Shown: positions 36,787 to 45,617, numbered from the stretch's first letter. The stretch: DNA of 64,000 nt from Leadbettera azotonutricia ZAS-9 (GCF_000214355.1 NC_015577.1:1099120-1163119), one strand, 5' to 3'. Notes: generated by a model not told the origin, from the sequence alone. A program made the numbers and translations.

Positions 36787-37971
36787 GCGGTATTTGAAGA
36801 TTATATCCGTAAACCCGTGGTTGAGCAGGGGAGGGCTGGGGAAGAACACCAGGTGGCTTGGGCAAGCTTTTTTACCAGCGCCTTTGGCTTTGCAATCCGA
36901 TGATCCAAAACCTGCAATGGGCTTTCCGCCCAATGCAATTAAATCCCCTGCAAGATCGCATTCCAGGTTCCGAAAGCTTATTACAGGAAATCCTTTGATG
37001 CTTTGCGCATGGGGCGTAAGGTAATCAAGGTGCCAGTGTTTTTTCTTGTGTGTTTTTCTCAAGTGGCGGCTTATCCTGGATGAAAGGTTCTTCATGGCTG
37101 ATCCTGCGTAGACATACCAGCCTTTTTCAAAGGAGATCCGCCCCAGTGATCCGATTTCTGCTTCTGCCTTTTGCGCAAGTTCCAAAACAATCAGGTAACT
37201 CCCGCTGTCGGAGGCTGCCAATTTGCCATAGGAAAGATCCATGGGGATGGTGGATGGGCTGACTAATTCTGCCATGCCATCCTCATCGCAGCGGATCAGG
37301 GCAGCGTGCGCCTGTACCGGGGCTTCTGTGCCTTTTTCTGCGGGCAGACAGTACTGGCTCAAAGCTGCGGCAAATTGCGGATCGGTGTGGAGGTTAGGGA
37401 TGAAAATTTTAGGGCTTCCCTGGGTTATGACAAAAAGCACATGGCAGAAATACCCTTCTTCATTCAAACGGGCTAATTCTTCAAGATGCTTCAAAGCCCT
37501 GCCGCTGGGTGCATCGGGAAACATGGCGACCCTATGCTCCACCAGTGAGCAAGCCTTCACCTCAACCAGGTGCCGCTGCCCCTGCCTGTCTATGCACAAA
37601 AAATCAAAGCGCGACCCGCCCAGTGAGAATTCGGGGTGAATCTCCTGCAAGCCGGGGATTGTCTTTTTCAATATTAATTTTTCTGCTGCCAAATTTGCCC
37701 GTGAGGCATAAAGGGGCATTATAGTATCGTTATAACGTATAGCAGCTGCAGTCCAGGCTGTTTTGGCAAGAGAGCCTCCTGCTTTTTGAATGGCCCTCTT
37801 TTCCAAAATCAAAGGCACGCCGGGGAAAAGACATTCGGTCAGCCGTCCCGGATTTGGGCAATGGCATTGCAGCTCTTTGCCACCGGACTCTGCAATGATT
37901 AAAAACCGGTTAGGCCGCTGTGCAAAGGCCGCCTCCAGATCATTCCTAAAGAGACGAACCTTTTCTTTAAT
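36772..37971 (-). CDS. sfsA: SfsA nuclease-like protein fused to DUF123 (GIY-YIG-like) domain
   Basis: The SfsA part contains HCPNPGRL (N-terminal hallmark), then SRFDFLC...HLVEVKACSL (PD-(D/E)XK-like core) and FPDAPSGRALKHLEEL. From about residue 255 a DUF123 domain follows (GSYLIVLELAQK, GWYVYAGSAMKNL, KHWHLDYLT). The first standard start, GTG at 37818, would remove the conserved N-terminus. Homology continues upstream in frame to an ATT at 37971-37969, which overlaps the EamA stop (ATTAA) and has GGGGTG before it. The ATT start is my inference; domain identities are firmer. SfsA's role is unclear, although nucleic-acid binding or cleavage is suspected. Confidence 0.75.
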   Translation of the reverse strand: MKEKVRLFRNDLEAAFAQRPNRFLIIAESGGKELQCHCPNPGRLTECLFPGVPLILEKRAIQKAGGSLAKTAWTAAAIRYNDTIMPLYASRANLAAEKLILKKTIPGLQEIHPEFSLGGSRFDFLCIDRQGQRHLVEVKACSLVEHRVAMFPDAPSGRALKHLEELARLNEEGYFCHVLFVITQGSPKIFIPNLHTDPQFAAALSQYCLPAEKGTEAPVQAHAALIRCDEDGMAELVSPSTIPMDLSYGKLAASDSGSYLIVLELAQKAEAEIGSLGRISFEKGWYVYAGSAMKNLSSRISRHLRKTHKKKHWHLDYLTPHAQSIKGFPVISFRNLECDLAGDLIALGGKPIAGFGSSDCKAKGAGKKACPSHLVFFPSPPLLNHGFTDIIFKYRSFVS

Positions 37972-38869
37972 TCTTCACCCCATGCCCTGCAATAACTTCC
38001 CACTGGCTTACCAGCATCCCTGCGAACATCAGAATAAAGCCCAGGAGTGTCCATGCCCCCAATGCTTCGTGCAGGATCAGCACCCCGCCTATGGCCGCGA
38101 AGCAGCCTTCGAGACAGAGAATGATTGTCGCGTGGGCAGGAGGCGCATCTTTCTGGGCCACTACCTGGAGGGTGTAGGCAATGCCCACTGAGCAGAGCCC
38201 GCCATAAAGTATGGGGATAATCCCGGCAAGCACAGCTTCCCACGATATGGGTTCGTGAAGCGCAATGGCCACGATGAGGGAAAAAATCCCTGTCCAGGCA
38301 AACTGACCGGAAGAAAGAATCAGGGGATCGATATTCTGCACCAGTTTGTCAATGACAAGGACATGAAAAGCCCAGAAGAGGGCGCTGATAGCGGTGATTA
38401 TATCCCCACGGTTAATTGTGCCTTCGTTGCCCATAGCGCTGAGGAAGAAAAGCCCTGTCAAGGTAAGGACTGCGCCAATCCATGTGGGGATTCCGGTTTT
38501 TCTTCCCATGATAATGCCGATCATTGGCACTAATACTACATAGAGCCCGGTGATAAAACCTGAATGCCCTGTAGTGGTTGTCATGATCCCTATCTGCTGC
38601 ATGGATGCGGCGATGAAGAGGCAGGTTCCGGCTAACAGGGTGGAACGGAAAAAGATCTTCCTGGTCAATAACTGCTGGGTTGGCTGTTTTCTTTTCCTGA
38701 GAAAGAAAATGAGCGGGAGCAAAGAGATGCTCCCCAAAAGAAAGCGTATGCCGTTAAAAGAATATGGGCTCACATAGTCCATTCCGGACTTTTGAGCCAC
38801 AAAGGCAAAACCCCAGATGCACGCAGTAAGGAGCAGAAGTATATCTGCCCGCAATGCCTTCTTGTTCAT
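37967..38869 (-). CDS. EamA-family (DMT) transporter
   Basis: 300 residues with about ten hydrophobic spans in two repeated EamA halves; the N-terminal half has LLLTACIWGFAFVAQKSGMD, the usual opening. Probably exports metabolites or amino acids; substrate unknown. The stop overlaps the proposed sfsA start. The ATG has no Shine-Dalgarno but a perfect TATAAT 8 nt upstream. Confidence 0.9.
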   Translation of the reverse strand: MNKKALRADILLLLTACIWGFAFVAQKSGMDYVSPYSFNGIRFLLGSISLLPLIFFLRKRKQPTQQLLTRKIFFRSTLLAGTCLFIAASMQQIGIMTTTTGHSGFITGLYVVLVPMIGIIMGRKTGIPTWIGAVLTLTGLFFLSAMGNEGTINRGDIITAISALFWAFHVLVIDKLVQNIDPLILSSGQFAWTGIFSLIVAIALHEPISWEAVLAGIIPILYGGLCSVGIAYTLQVVAQKDAPPAHATIILCLEGCFAAIGGVLILHEALGAWTLLGFILMFAGMLVSQWEVIAGHGVKN

Positions 38870-38877
38870 AAACTCGT

Positions 38878-38883
38878 ATTATA
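38878..38883 (-). promoter_or_regulatory. -10 box of the EamA gene
   Basis: TATAAT on the minus strand (38883-38878), 8 nt before the ATG at 38869. No clear -35. Confidence 0.45.
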
Positions 38884-38904
38884 ATGCTAAAAGCGGCTTT
38901 TCCT

Positions 38905-39687
38905 CTAGTGTTCTTCCCGGATAATAGCTTCTATAAAACCTACTGCCCAGAGCTTCTCCGCAATCTGTGGAATCTCCCCGGGTTGGAGACCGGGAAGCAC
39001 TACCCGGTAAAGGCCGTCTTTGCGGTCTTCATTAGCAGGGTTGAGCCCTGCAGCCTGAAGCTTTTCAATGGCTTCTATTGCGTTTCTCGGGATTTCGTAT
39101 GCTCCAACCTGGAGACGGTATCTCTTGCCTGCCTGGGGTGTTATGCCCCCCAAAATAGCAGCAGAACCTGCGGACGGAGGCAGCATGGAGACAGGCGCAG
39201 GAAGGGTCACTGCGGTTACAGGAGCGGCGATGATCACTGGCACTGCAGGTACAGGCTCAGGAACTGGTGCGGCAACAGGCGCCACGGCAGCGGGCTCGGG
39301 AACTGAACCTATTGCATCACTGGAGGCGCTTTCTATAACAACTGGAGCAGTACCGGTGGTTACCATATCCAAAATTTCCGCTGCTGCCTTTGAAATATCC
39401 ACGATCCTTCCCGGAGCAAAGGGCCCCCGGTCATTCACCCTGACCTTTACCTGCTTGTTATTCTGGGTATTGGTAACTGTAAGGATGGTCCCAAAGGGCA
39501 GGCTGCGGTGGGCTGCAGTGTACTGGGTGGAATCAAAGATTTCCCCCGACGTTGTGGTCCTGCCGTCATATTCCGGCCCATACCAGGAGGCTATTCCTTC
39601 CTGCCTGAAAGTCCCTGAAGGGGCCTGGGCAGCGCAGAAAACCGCAATGCTAAAGCTCAATATAAAGAGTGTGCTTAACCTTTTCAT
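38905..39687 (-). CDS. rlpA: RlpA-like septal peptidoglycan protein with SPOR domain
   Basis: About 260 residues. Signal peptide MKRLSTLFILSFSIAVFCAA, then a double-psi beta-barrel with GIASWYGPEYDGRTTTSGE, the conserved His in TAAHRSLPFGT and Asp in RVNDRGPF. A long Ala/Pro/Val linker leads to a C-terminal SPOR domain (KRYRLQVGAYEIPRNAIEAI) that binds denuded glycan at septa. RlpA can be a lytic transglycosylase. The start is set at 39687 for the signal peptide; the longer frame to 39750 overlaps the next gene. Confidence 0.92.
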   Translation of the reverse strand: MKRLSTLFILSFSIAVFCAAQAPSGTFRQEGIASWYGPEYDGRTTTSGEIFDSTQYTAAHRSLPFGTILTVTNTQNNKQVKVRVNDRGPFAPGRIVDISKAAAEILDMVTTGTAPVVIESASSDAIGSVPEPAAVAPVAAPVPEPVPAVPVIIAAPVTAVTLPAPVSMLPPSAGSAAILGGITPQAGKRYRLQVGAYEIPRNAIEAIEKLQAAGLNPANEDRKDGLYRVVLPGLQPGEIPQIAEKLWAVGFIEAIIREEH

Positions 39688-39693
39688 ACTTAA

Positions 39694-39722
39694 AGTATCG
39701 GCATCGCTTTCTTGCAGTTTAA
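39694..39722 (-). promoter_or_regulatory. rlpA promoter, leaderless geometry
   Basis: Minus strand TTAAAC (39722-39717), 17-nt spacer, GATACT (39699-39694), 6 nt to the ATG. No Shine-Dalgarno. Confidence 0.35.
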
Positions 39723-39727
39723 TTTGC

Positions 39728-40408
39728 TTACAGGTCGGTGATGGAAACATCCCCCTGAATTTCCCTCCAGTCCTTGTTAAAATCGCTGACTGCGGACTTT
39801 ATGACGGAAAGGCCGAAGGCGTCGTGCAGCACAGGGGGCGCTACGGTGATGCCATGGGCGCCTGAAGCCATGGCGTCGGCCACCTGGCGTATATTGCGGA
39901 AACTGGCTGCCAGAATTTTGGAATCCATCTTGTCCCTGTCTATGATATGGCGCAGCATGTGTATTGAATGATCCGCGTCTATGTCCATGTTCTTCATACG
40001 GTTGTAATAAAGGGCAATGTAATCAGCTTCACGGGCGGCCGCCATAAAGCCCTGCATTTGGGTGTAGATAGCCGTGGCGGTGATGTGTATACCCCGGACC
40101 TTAAGATAACCCATGGCCTTGCAGCCTTCCTCGGTGGCGGGAATCTTGATATAGACCTGATCGTCGATTTTTTTGAGGATAGTCTCGGCTTCTTTGATGA
40201 TGCCTTGAAAATCCTCGGCAATCACCTGGATGTGGAGGGACCTGTCCTTTCCAATGATTTCTCGAATTTTCTTTAAATGGGCAAAAAAGTCGATTTTCCC
40301 CTCGGTCTTGAGTATGCTGGGGTTGCTAGTCACCCCGGTAATGGGGAAAACCTCCACAAAACGGCTGATGGACGCTAAATTGGCGGTATCGAGCATGAAT
40401 TCGATCAT
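39728..40408 (-). CDS. transaldolase / fructose-6-phosphate aldolase-like protein
   Basis: 226 residues of the small TalC/Fsa type. Opens MIEFMLDTANLASISRF and continues GVTSNPSIL; the Schiff-base lysine is K88 in VYIKIPATEEG. Catalyses aldol cleavage or transfer of dihydroxyacetone units (transaldolase, or F6P aldolase). The ATG at 40408 follows GAGGTG; the frame remains open another 24 codons upstream, without support. Confidence 0.92.
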   Translation of the reverse strand: MIEFMLDTANLASISRFVEVFPITGVTSNPSILKTEGKIDFFAHLKKIREIIGKDRSLHIQVIAEDFQGIIKEAETILKKIDDQVYIKIPATEEGCKAMGYLKVRGIHITATAIYTQMQGFMAAAREADYIALYYNRMKNMDIDADHSIHMLRHIIDRDKMDSKILAASFRNIRQVADAMASGAHGITVAPPVLHDAFGLSVIKSAVSDFNKDWREIQGDVSITDL

Positions 40409-40473
40409 AGGCACCTCGCTTTTCGAATTTCTTCTATTTTTTATCATTTTTTGGAAAATTTCAACACTTTCGC

Positions 40474-40502
40474 TTGACATAAATTTCTATCTGCTGTATG
40501 TT
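40474..40502 (+). promoter_or_regulatory. ECF operon promoter
   Basis: TTGACA (40474-40479), 17-nt spacer, TATGTT (40497-40502). Two imperfect direct copies of TTCTnATAnAAAGAAAC follow at about 40501-40536, between promoter and ribosome site, and could be an operator or leader element. Confidence 0.6.
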
Positions 40503-40559
40503 CTTATATAAAGAAACGCTTCTATACAAAGAAACAATGCGTTCAATAAGGAGAACCAC

Positions 40560-41129
40560 ATGGAATCGACAGTAGGAAAACGGGAAGTCGCCAGGAAAGA
40601 AAAGAAGGGACTGCAAATCAGCGATATACTGCTCATCGGTATACTTTTGGCTGCAGGGGCAGTGCTCAAGTTTTTCGTGGGTACGATTATCAACATCGGG
40701 ATGAAGCCCAACTTCATTATCGCTATGTATTGCCTTATTATTCTGCTGGTCAAACCGGGAATCATCGAGGCCGCCATCATCGGCATTCTGGCTGGGGCCA
40801 TCTGCCAGTTTTTCCCAGGCCAGCCCTACATCAACTTTGTGAGCGAACTTGCGGGCGCTGTCGCCATGTGCCTCCTTATCAGGATTCCCCTGGAGAAGAT
40901 CAAGCTGCCCCTCAAAACCGTGGCGTGTACATTCCTGAGCACCCTGGTAAGCGGGTTTAGTTTTATCGGGGTCATGTATTTCCTCTATTATGCGCGGCCC
41001 AATATGCTTATAGCAGCCCCCACTCCCCTGGCAATTTTCCTTGCCATTATTTTCGGCACTGCCGCCATCAATGCGGTTATTGTGCAGGTTCTCTACATAC
41101 CCCTCAAACTTGTATTGAAGAAAGAATAG
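40560..41129 (+). CDS. ECF transporter substrate-binding (S) component
   Basis: 189 residues with five or six membrane helices after a charged N-terminus (MESTVGKREVARKEKKGLQI), small and hydrophobic like S components. Vitamin or precursor specificity is not evident; the helix pattern (IINIGMKPNFIIAMYCLIIL) is reminiscent of tryptophan- or queuosine-type S proteins, but I would not name a ligand. AAGGAG site. First gene of a complete ECF module with two ATPases and the T component. Confidence 0.8.
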   Translation: MESTVGKREVARKEKKGLQISDILLIGILLAAGAVLKFFVGTIINIGMKPNFIIAMYCLIILLVKPGIIEAAIIGILAGAICQFFPGQPYINFVSELAGAVAMCLLIRIPLEKIKLPLKTVACTFLSTLVSGFSFIGVMYFLYYARPNMLIAAPTPLAIFLAIIFGTAAINAVIVQVLYIPLKLVLKKE

Positions 41130-41143
41130 AGATAGTATTAGCA

Positions 41144-41998
41144 ATGGTTCTGATAAAGGATTTAAGCTTCCGTTACAGCCAGGGTGAAAGGAACGCCCTT
41201 TCGGGGATCAATCTTGAGATCCCCGATGGGGATTTCCTTGGGATCATCGGCTCCTCGGGGGCAGGGAAGTCCACGCTTACTTATGCAATTAACGGAGTTG
41301 TGCCGCATCATTTCCCCGGTGATTTCTACGGTGAAGCAAGGATTAACGGTCTCGATACGGTGGAGTCCCAGGCGGAGACTATCGCCCGTCAGGTGGGTTC
41401 TGTGTTTCAGGATATTGACGGCCAGATGGTGGCATCGGTGGTGGAGGACGAGATACTTTTCGGCCTCGAAAATTTCGGCATACCCCGAAACGAGATCGAA
41501 GGCCGCCTCGAAGAAGCCCTTGCGGCCGCGGGTATAGGGGATCTGCGTTATCGCGAGATATCCTCCCTTTCGGGAGGACAGAAGCAGAAGGCCGCTATCG
41601 CCGCAATCACTGCGTTGCGTCCAAAGATCATTGTCCTTGACGAACCCACAGGCGAACTTGATCCGAGATCGAGCCGGAAAATTTTTGAATATCTAAAAGA
41701 GCTGAACGAAAAACACGGTGTCACCATTATCGTGGTGGAACAAAAGATCATGCTCCTCTGCGAATTTGCAAAACACCTCGCGGTAATGAATCAAGGCGCC
41801 CTTGTCAGCCATGGGACGGTAACGGAAGTGCTCCAAAAGCCCGGCATACTCGAAGGCGCAGGGGTCAACATTCCCCGTGTTACCACCCTGGGGAACAGGC
41901 TCCGCGAACTTGGCCTTTATTCGGGCGAGCTTCCCCACGATTTGGCCCGGGCCCGGCTTATGATGGAAAAAGTCCTCGAGGCAAAGGGGGCAGTATGA
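41144..41998 (+). CDS. ECF transporter ATPase (EcfA-type), first
   Basis: 284 residues, CbiO-like. Walker A GSSGAGKST, Q-loop, signature LSGGQKQ, Walker B LDEPTGELDP. Pairs with the next gene as a heterodimeric motor; stop overlaps that gene's ATG (ATGA). Confidence 0.94.
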   Translation: MVLIKDLSFRYSQGERNALSGINLEIPDGDFLGIIGSSGAGKSTLTYAINGVVPHHFPGDFYGEARINGLDTVESQAETIARQVGSVFQDIDGQMVASVVEDEILFGLENFGIPRNEIEGRLEEALAAAGIGDLRYREISSLSGGQKQKAAIAAITALRPKIIVLDEPTGELDPRSSRKIFEYLKELNEKHGVTIIVVEQKIMLLCEFAKHLAVMNQGALVSHGTVTEVLQKPGILEGAGVNIPRVTTLGNRLRELGLYSGELPHDLARARLMMEKVLEAKGAV

Positions 41999-42843
41999 GT
42001 ATGCTCGCCTTTGATCATGTGGATTTTAGCTACGGCCTCACCGCCTCTCCCGACACTGCCGCAATTAAAGATATTTCCTTTGCATTGGAAAAGGGCGAAT
42101 TTGCCGCCCTCATCGGCGAAAATGGCGCCGGGAAATCCACTCTCTGCCGTCTCTGCAACGGCCTCTTGAAACCTCTGCGGGGTTCAGTGTTGGCCGCAGA
42201 GAAGGATACCAAATCTGTAAAGACCAGCCTCCTGGCGCGTAAAATCGGCTACCTTTTCCAGAACCCCGATCGCCAGCTTTGCCAGAACACGGTGCGGGAC
42301 GAAATACTCTTCGGCCTTGAATATGCTTTTGCCGATGCCAAGCTCTCATCATCCCGGCTTGAAGCCGAAAAAAACAAACGCTGCGACGAGATGCTGAGCC
42401 TTTTTAACCTTGACGGAAAACGCGATCCCTTCGGCCTTTCCAGGGGCGAAAGGCAGCAGGCCGCATTGGCCTCGGTTCTGGCCCGCAAACCCGAGCTTCT
42501 CGTGCTGGACGAACCCACCACAGGCCTCGACTACCGGGAGTGCATGAACATCATGGATATAGTTTCGCGCCTCCATGCAGAAGGCACTACAATTCTGATG
42601 ATATCCCACGATATGGAAGTAGTATCCGATTTTGCGCAGCGGGCTTTAGTCCTCAGCAGGGGGCGCCTTATAGCCGATGGGCCGGTAAAAGAAATCATGA
42701 AGAATAAAGAAATACTTGACGAGGCATCTTTGCTGCCTCCCCAGATCGCGGCCTTGGCGCAAAACATGGGTGCAGGTTTTGAAGATGTCTTTTCAGTGGA
42801 TGACATGATTGCTGGGGTTCAAAAAAGGAAGGCCGAATTATGA
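41995..42843 (+). CDS. ECF transporter ATPase (EcfA-type), second
   Basis: 282 residues. Walker A GENGAGKST, Walker B LDEPTTGLD. The signature motif is LSRGERQ instead of LSGGQ, so the two ATP sites are likely not equivalent. ATGA overlaps on both sides. Confidence 0.94.
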   Translation: MSMLAFDHVDFSYGLTASPDTAAIKDISFALEKGEFAALIGENGAGKSTLCRLCNGLLKPLRGSVLAAEKDTKSVKTSLLARKIGYLFQNPDRQLCQNTVRDEILFGLEYAFADAKLSSSRLEAEKNKRCDEMLSLFNLDGKRDPFGLSRGERQQAALASVLARKPELLVLDEPTTGLDYRECMNIMDIVSRLHAEGTTILMISHDMEVVSDFAQRALVLSRGRLIADGPVKEIMKNKEILDEASLLPPQIAALAQNMGAGFEDVFSVDDMIAGVQKRKAEL

Positions 42844-43601
42844 CAGGATTGCTGGATTATGTGGAAGGCAGTTCCTTTCTCCACCGCCTCAACCCGTTGA
42901 CTAAAATGCTCTTTGCCTTTGTGCTCTGCGCTTCCTGTTTTATCACAGGGAATTTATACATGGTTCTGGGTATTTTGGTTTTAAACCTCATCATGTCCGC
43001 TGTCGGGGGTATCATAAAACGATCCCTCAGGGTGCTCCTTTCGCTGATAAAGCTTTCGATAGTTCTTTTTGTAGTACAGATATTTTTTGTGCGGGAAGGC
43101 GACATAATCTTCCGCTTCCCCATGAACATTTATATCACCGACAAGGGGCTTCTTTTTTCCCTGCTTTTTGTGTCACGCCTCATTGCCGCAACCATGCCCC
43201 TTACCCTTATGCTTTCGGTTACAAAAATGGGGGATATTTCCAACGCCTTGAACCGCTATCTAAAAATCCCCTACAAATACACTTTTGCCCTTACCACCGC
43301 CATACGTTTCATTCCCCTTTTCTCCGATGAAATGGCGGGAATTATCGAGGCCCAGATTTCGCGGGGCGTGGACATTGACACGAAAAATTTCTTCAAGAAG
43401 ATAAAGCTCCTTCTTCCCCTTTGCGTGCCCCTCCTCATTTCGTCGGTACGCAAGATAGAAGGCGGCGCTATTTCGGCGGAACTCCGGGGCTTCAACTTTC
43501 GTACACCCTCGTCGGGGTTTAAACACTATACCTTTGCCCTTAGAGACTGCGGGGTATTTCTTTTCTGCATACTGGTTGCAGGGGCTGCCATTGTGGTATA
43601 A
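42840..43601 (+). CDS. ECF transporter transmembrane (T) component
   Basis: 253 residues, CbiQ/EcfT-like. Hydrophobic helices and the two coupling-helix motifs ending xRG (QISRGVDID near residue 175 and AELRGFNFR near residue 220) that contact the ATPases. Completes the S-A-A-T module. Confidence 0.92.
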   Translation: MTGLLDYVEGSSFLHRLNPLTKMLFAFVLCASCFITGNLYMVLGILVLNLIMSAVGGIIKRSLRVLLSLIKLSIVLFVVQIFFVREGDIIFRFPMNIYITDKGLLFSLLFVSRLIAATMPLTLMLSVTKMGDISNALNRYLKIPYKYTFALTTAIRFIPLFSDEMAGIIEAQISRGVDIDTKNFFKKIKLLLPLCVPLLISSVRKIEGGAISAELRGFNFRTPSSGFKHYTFALRDCGVFLFCILVAGAAIVV

Positions 43602-43602
43602 T
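43597..43602 (+). promoter_or_regulatory. -10 box before the ferredoxin gene
   Basis: TATAAT overlapping the EcfT stop codon, 8 nt before the ATG at 43611. No Shine-Dalgarno in TTTATTCC. TTGCAG lies 15 nt upstream. Confidence 0.4.
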
Positions 43603-43610
43603 TTTATTCC

Positions 43611-44012
43611 ATGAAGAAACTGGCAGTAACCGATAAAGGTGCCTGCATGGCTTGCCGCAGCTGCGAGCTTGCATGCGCCGGGGCTTTTTATAAAAACGAC
43701 GATATTACCCTTTCCTGCATCCAAATCGGGGAAAAAGACAGGAAAACCACTGTCTCCTTCTGTGTTCAGTGCGGCAAATGCGCCAAGGCATGCGAGTCAG
43801 GGGCCATCACCCAGAATGCCCAAGGCGTCTACCTGATCAACAAGGCCGCCTGTGTGAACTGCGGCAAATGCCTCGATGCCTGCCCCTTCAAAGTGGTGGT
43901 AAAGGCGGCGGACAAACCAGCCCCCACCAAGTGCATTGCCTGTGGTATCTGCGTCAAAGCCTGCCCTGCGGAAATTTTGTACATCAAGCAGGACGAGGCC
44001 GCGAGCGCCTAG
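43611..44012 (+). CDS. 4x[4Fe-4S] ferredoxin-like protein
   Basis: 133 residues with four complete CxxCxxCxxxC sets: CMACRSCELAC, CVQCGKCAKAC, CVNCGKCLDAC, CIACGICVKAC. This is the HycB/CooF-type electron-transfer arrangement, usually the small partner of a larger oxidoreductase, but no such gene is next to it. Whether it belongs functionally to the ECF operon is unknown; it has its own -10 box at the end of the T gene. Confidence 0.93.
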   Translation: MKKLAVTDKGACMACRSCELACAGAFYKNDDITLSCIQIGEKDRKTTVSFCVQCGKCAKACESGAITQNAQGVYLINKAACVNCGKCLDACPFKVVVKAADKPAPTKCIACGICVKACPAEILYIKQDEAASA

Positions 44013-44087
44013 TATTCAAGAAGCCGCTTGCTGATATTCCTGTGCAGTATGCCTGCTGAAGTCAACATGGTTTTATCTAATAATAAA

Positions 44088-44123
44088 AAAAGCGTCTCCA
44101 AAATATTATTTGAAAACGCTTTT
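44088..44123. terminator. bidirectional terminator
   Basis: AAAAGCGT (44088-44095) and ACGCTTTT (44116-44123) with a 20-nt loop and T-runs in both directions. Serves the ferredoxin gene (+) and the lipoprotein gene (-). Confidence 0.8.
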
Positions 44124-44143
44124 ATAATATTTTTTACAGATGG

Positions 44144-45259
44144 TTAAAACTGCCGAATAGCCCGGACATAGTGGCTGTGAACCTTGTAACCGGGGTTATT
44201 ATATTGGGCGTATAAATCATACGTTTCAGCACCATTGCCGCGTTGAGTACCGTCTCCGAAATTCTGCGTCCATACACCTTTATTATCGCCCTCAGATGAA
44301 GACCAGTACCAATCCTCTTTAAAACCTCCGATTCCTGCCTCCTTTAGATACGCATACATCAACGATAACTCGGTCTTACTCGGTAGGTACCAGTCATCAT
44401 AACCGCCTGATTCCAGCGCATCGCATCGCTGCGCCGCCCTGAAACTTTCCCCGGTAGCCAAAAAACGGTCTATGACGGCCTTAGTGTTCTGTTTACCTGA
44501 TCCTATCCCGATATCCGTATTCTTTACTTCTCCATTGGAGTCAGCCCACTTAAGGTCTCTCAATTCTGTCGAGGCGGGCGCAGCCTCCAAATACCGCCAC
44601 CCGTCAGCATTGTTCCCTTTGACATAGAAAATAATGCCGCCCGCCGGACCGGTGTCGCCGATTTTGTAAAGAGGGGGTTCCGGTGCCGCCGGGGCTTGCG
44701 TTTTCCCTGCTGCTCCGCTCGCATTCCCGGCGGCCCCGCCTCCTGAAGCAAGCATGGTTTGTATCCGGGTGCTTCTGGCAATATCTGCCGGATACGAAAC
44801 GGCCACGGTGGCGGTTTCCATATTGATGGCCTTAAGGGTAAGGCTATAGACATCCCCGAGGTCGGTAAAAGTGCCGGTTACAATTGCCCCGGCACCCAAA
44901 AGCTGCCCAATAGCCTTTGCCGATTCGTCACTTACCTCCCCCGAGAGTTGGAACCCCTGTTCCTCGCGTATCCTATCCAAGTTGGCGCGGTCAACTACGA
45001 TCAGTTTTTTGCCGTCAACCAAGGCTGCTTCCAGTCTGCTGATAACGTATTCGGAAAGCTGGGGCGAGGTCGAAGCGAAGCTGACCAGAGCGACCTTTGT
45101 CCCTGCCGGTAGGTTATTCTGCATTTTTACGGCAGCTTCCTGAATAGCCGCATCAAGGAATTTTCCTTCCCCAGAGGCTACCGCCTTGGGGCTAGATCCA
45201 CAACCAATCAACATAAAGACCAAAAAAGGTAAAGAAACCATTTTCTTTAGTATATTCAT
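44144..45259 (-). CDS. lipoprotein: FlgO/CsgG-like domain plus DUF1566-like C-terminal domain
   Basis: 371 residues. Lipobox VFMLIGC near residue 20. Residues about 35-170 resemble FlgO/CsgG-type domains (GTKVALVSFAS, LIVVDRANLDRIREEQGF, LLGAGAIVTGTFTDLG). An Ala/Gly/Pro linker leads to a C-terminal DUF1566/Lcl-type domain (GDTGPAGGIIFYVKG, DDWYLPSKTELSLMY, YWSSSE). This pairing is common in treponemes; function unknown, probably at the outer membrane. AAAGGAG site. Confidence 0.85.
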   Translation of the reverse strand: MNILKKMVSLPFLVFMLIGCGSSPKAVASGEGKFLDAAIQEAAVKMQNNLPAGTKVALVSFASTSPQLSEYVISRLEAALVDGKKLIVVDRANLDRIREEQGFQLSGEVSDESAKAIGQLLGAGAIVTGTFTDLGDVYSLTLKAINMETATVAVSYPADIARSTRIQTMLASGGGAAGNASGAAGKTQAPAAPEPPLYKIGDTGPAGGIIFYVKGNNADGWRYLEAAPASTELRDLKWADSNGEVKNTDIGIGSGKQNTKAVIDRFLATGESFRAAQRCDALESGGYDDWYLPSKTELSLMYAYLKEAGIGGFKEDWYWSSSEGDNKGVWTQNFGDGTQRGNGAETYDLYAQYNNPGYKVHSHYVRAIRQF

Positions 45260-45427
45260 ATAAACTCCTTTTAATTAAAAAGTATTATTCCATTTTATAT
45301 AAAAATATACAATGTGTCTCCATTATTAAAAAATGCAGAACTTCAGGCACCACGGATGGCGCTTGCGGCGGGGTTGGTTGATTCCTGTAGATCATTCTCT
45401 TTTTGGCTGAAATATTGAATATTCTCG

Positions 45428-45476
45428 ACTACGCTTAACTGCGCATTTTTCTTAAAAGTGCGCAGTTAAGCGTAGT
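45428..45476. repeat. long perfect inverted repeat in an intergenic region
   Basis: 18-bp arms (45428-45445 and 45459-45476) around a 13-nt centre whose A/T runs extend the pairing with one bulge. No T-run follows on either strand. It lies between uvrB and the lipoprotein gene, both minus strand, in the 358-bp gap 45260-45617, which otherwise shows no gene. Perhaps a REP-like element. Confidence 0.85.
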
Positions 45477-45617
45477 TCTTATTTTAGGCGATTAATGCAC
45501 TGTAGAAACGAGGGTTGCAACTAAAGTTCCAATAATTCCTTTCAAATTTAATATCATTTTCTTTTAATAAATTTTGCCTACTGTTATTTTATAGTCGCAG
45601 CGGCATATACCGCTAAA

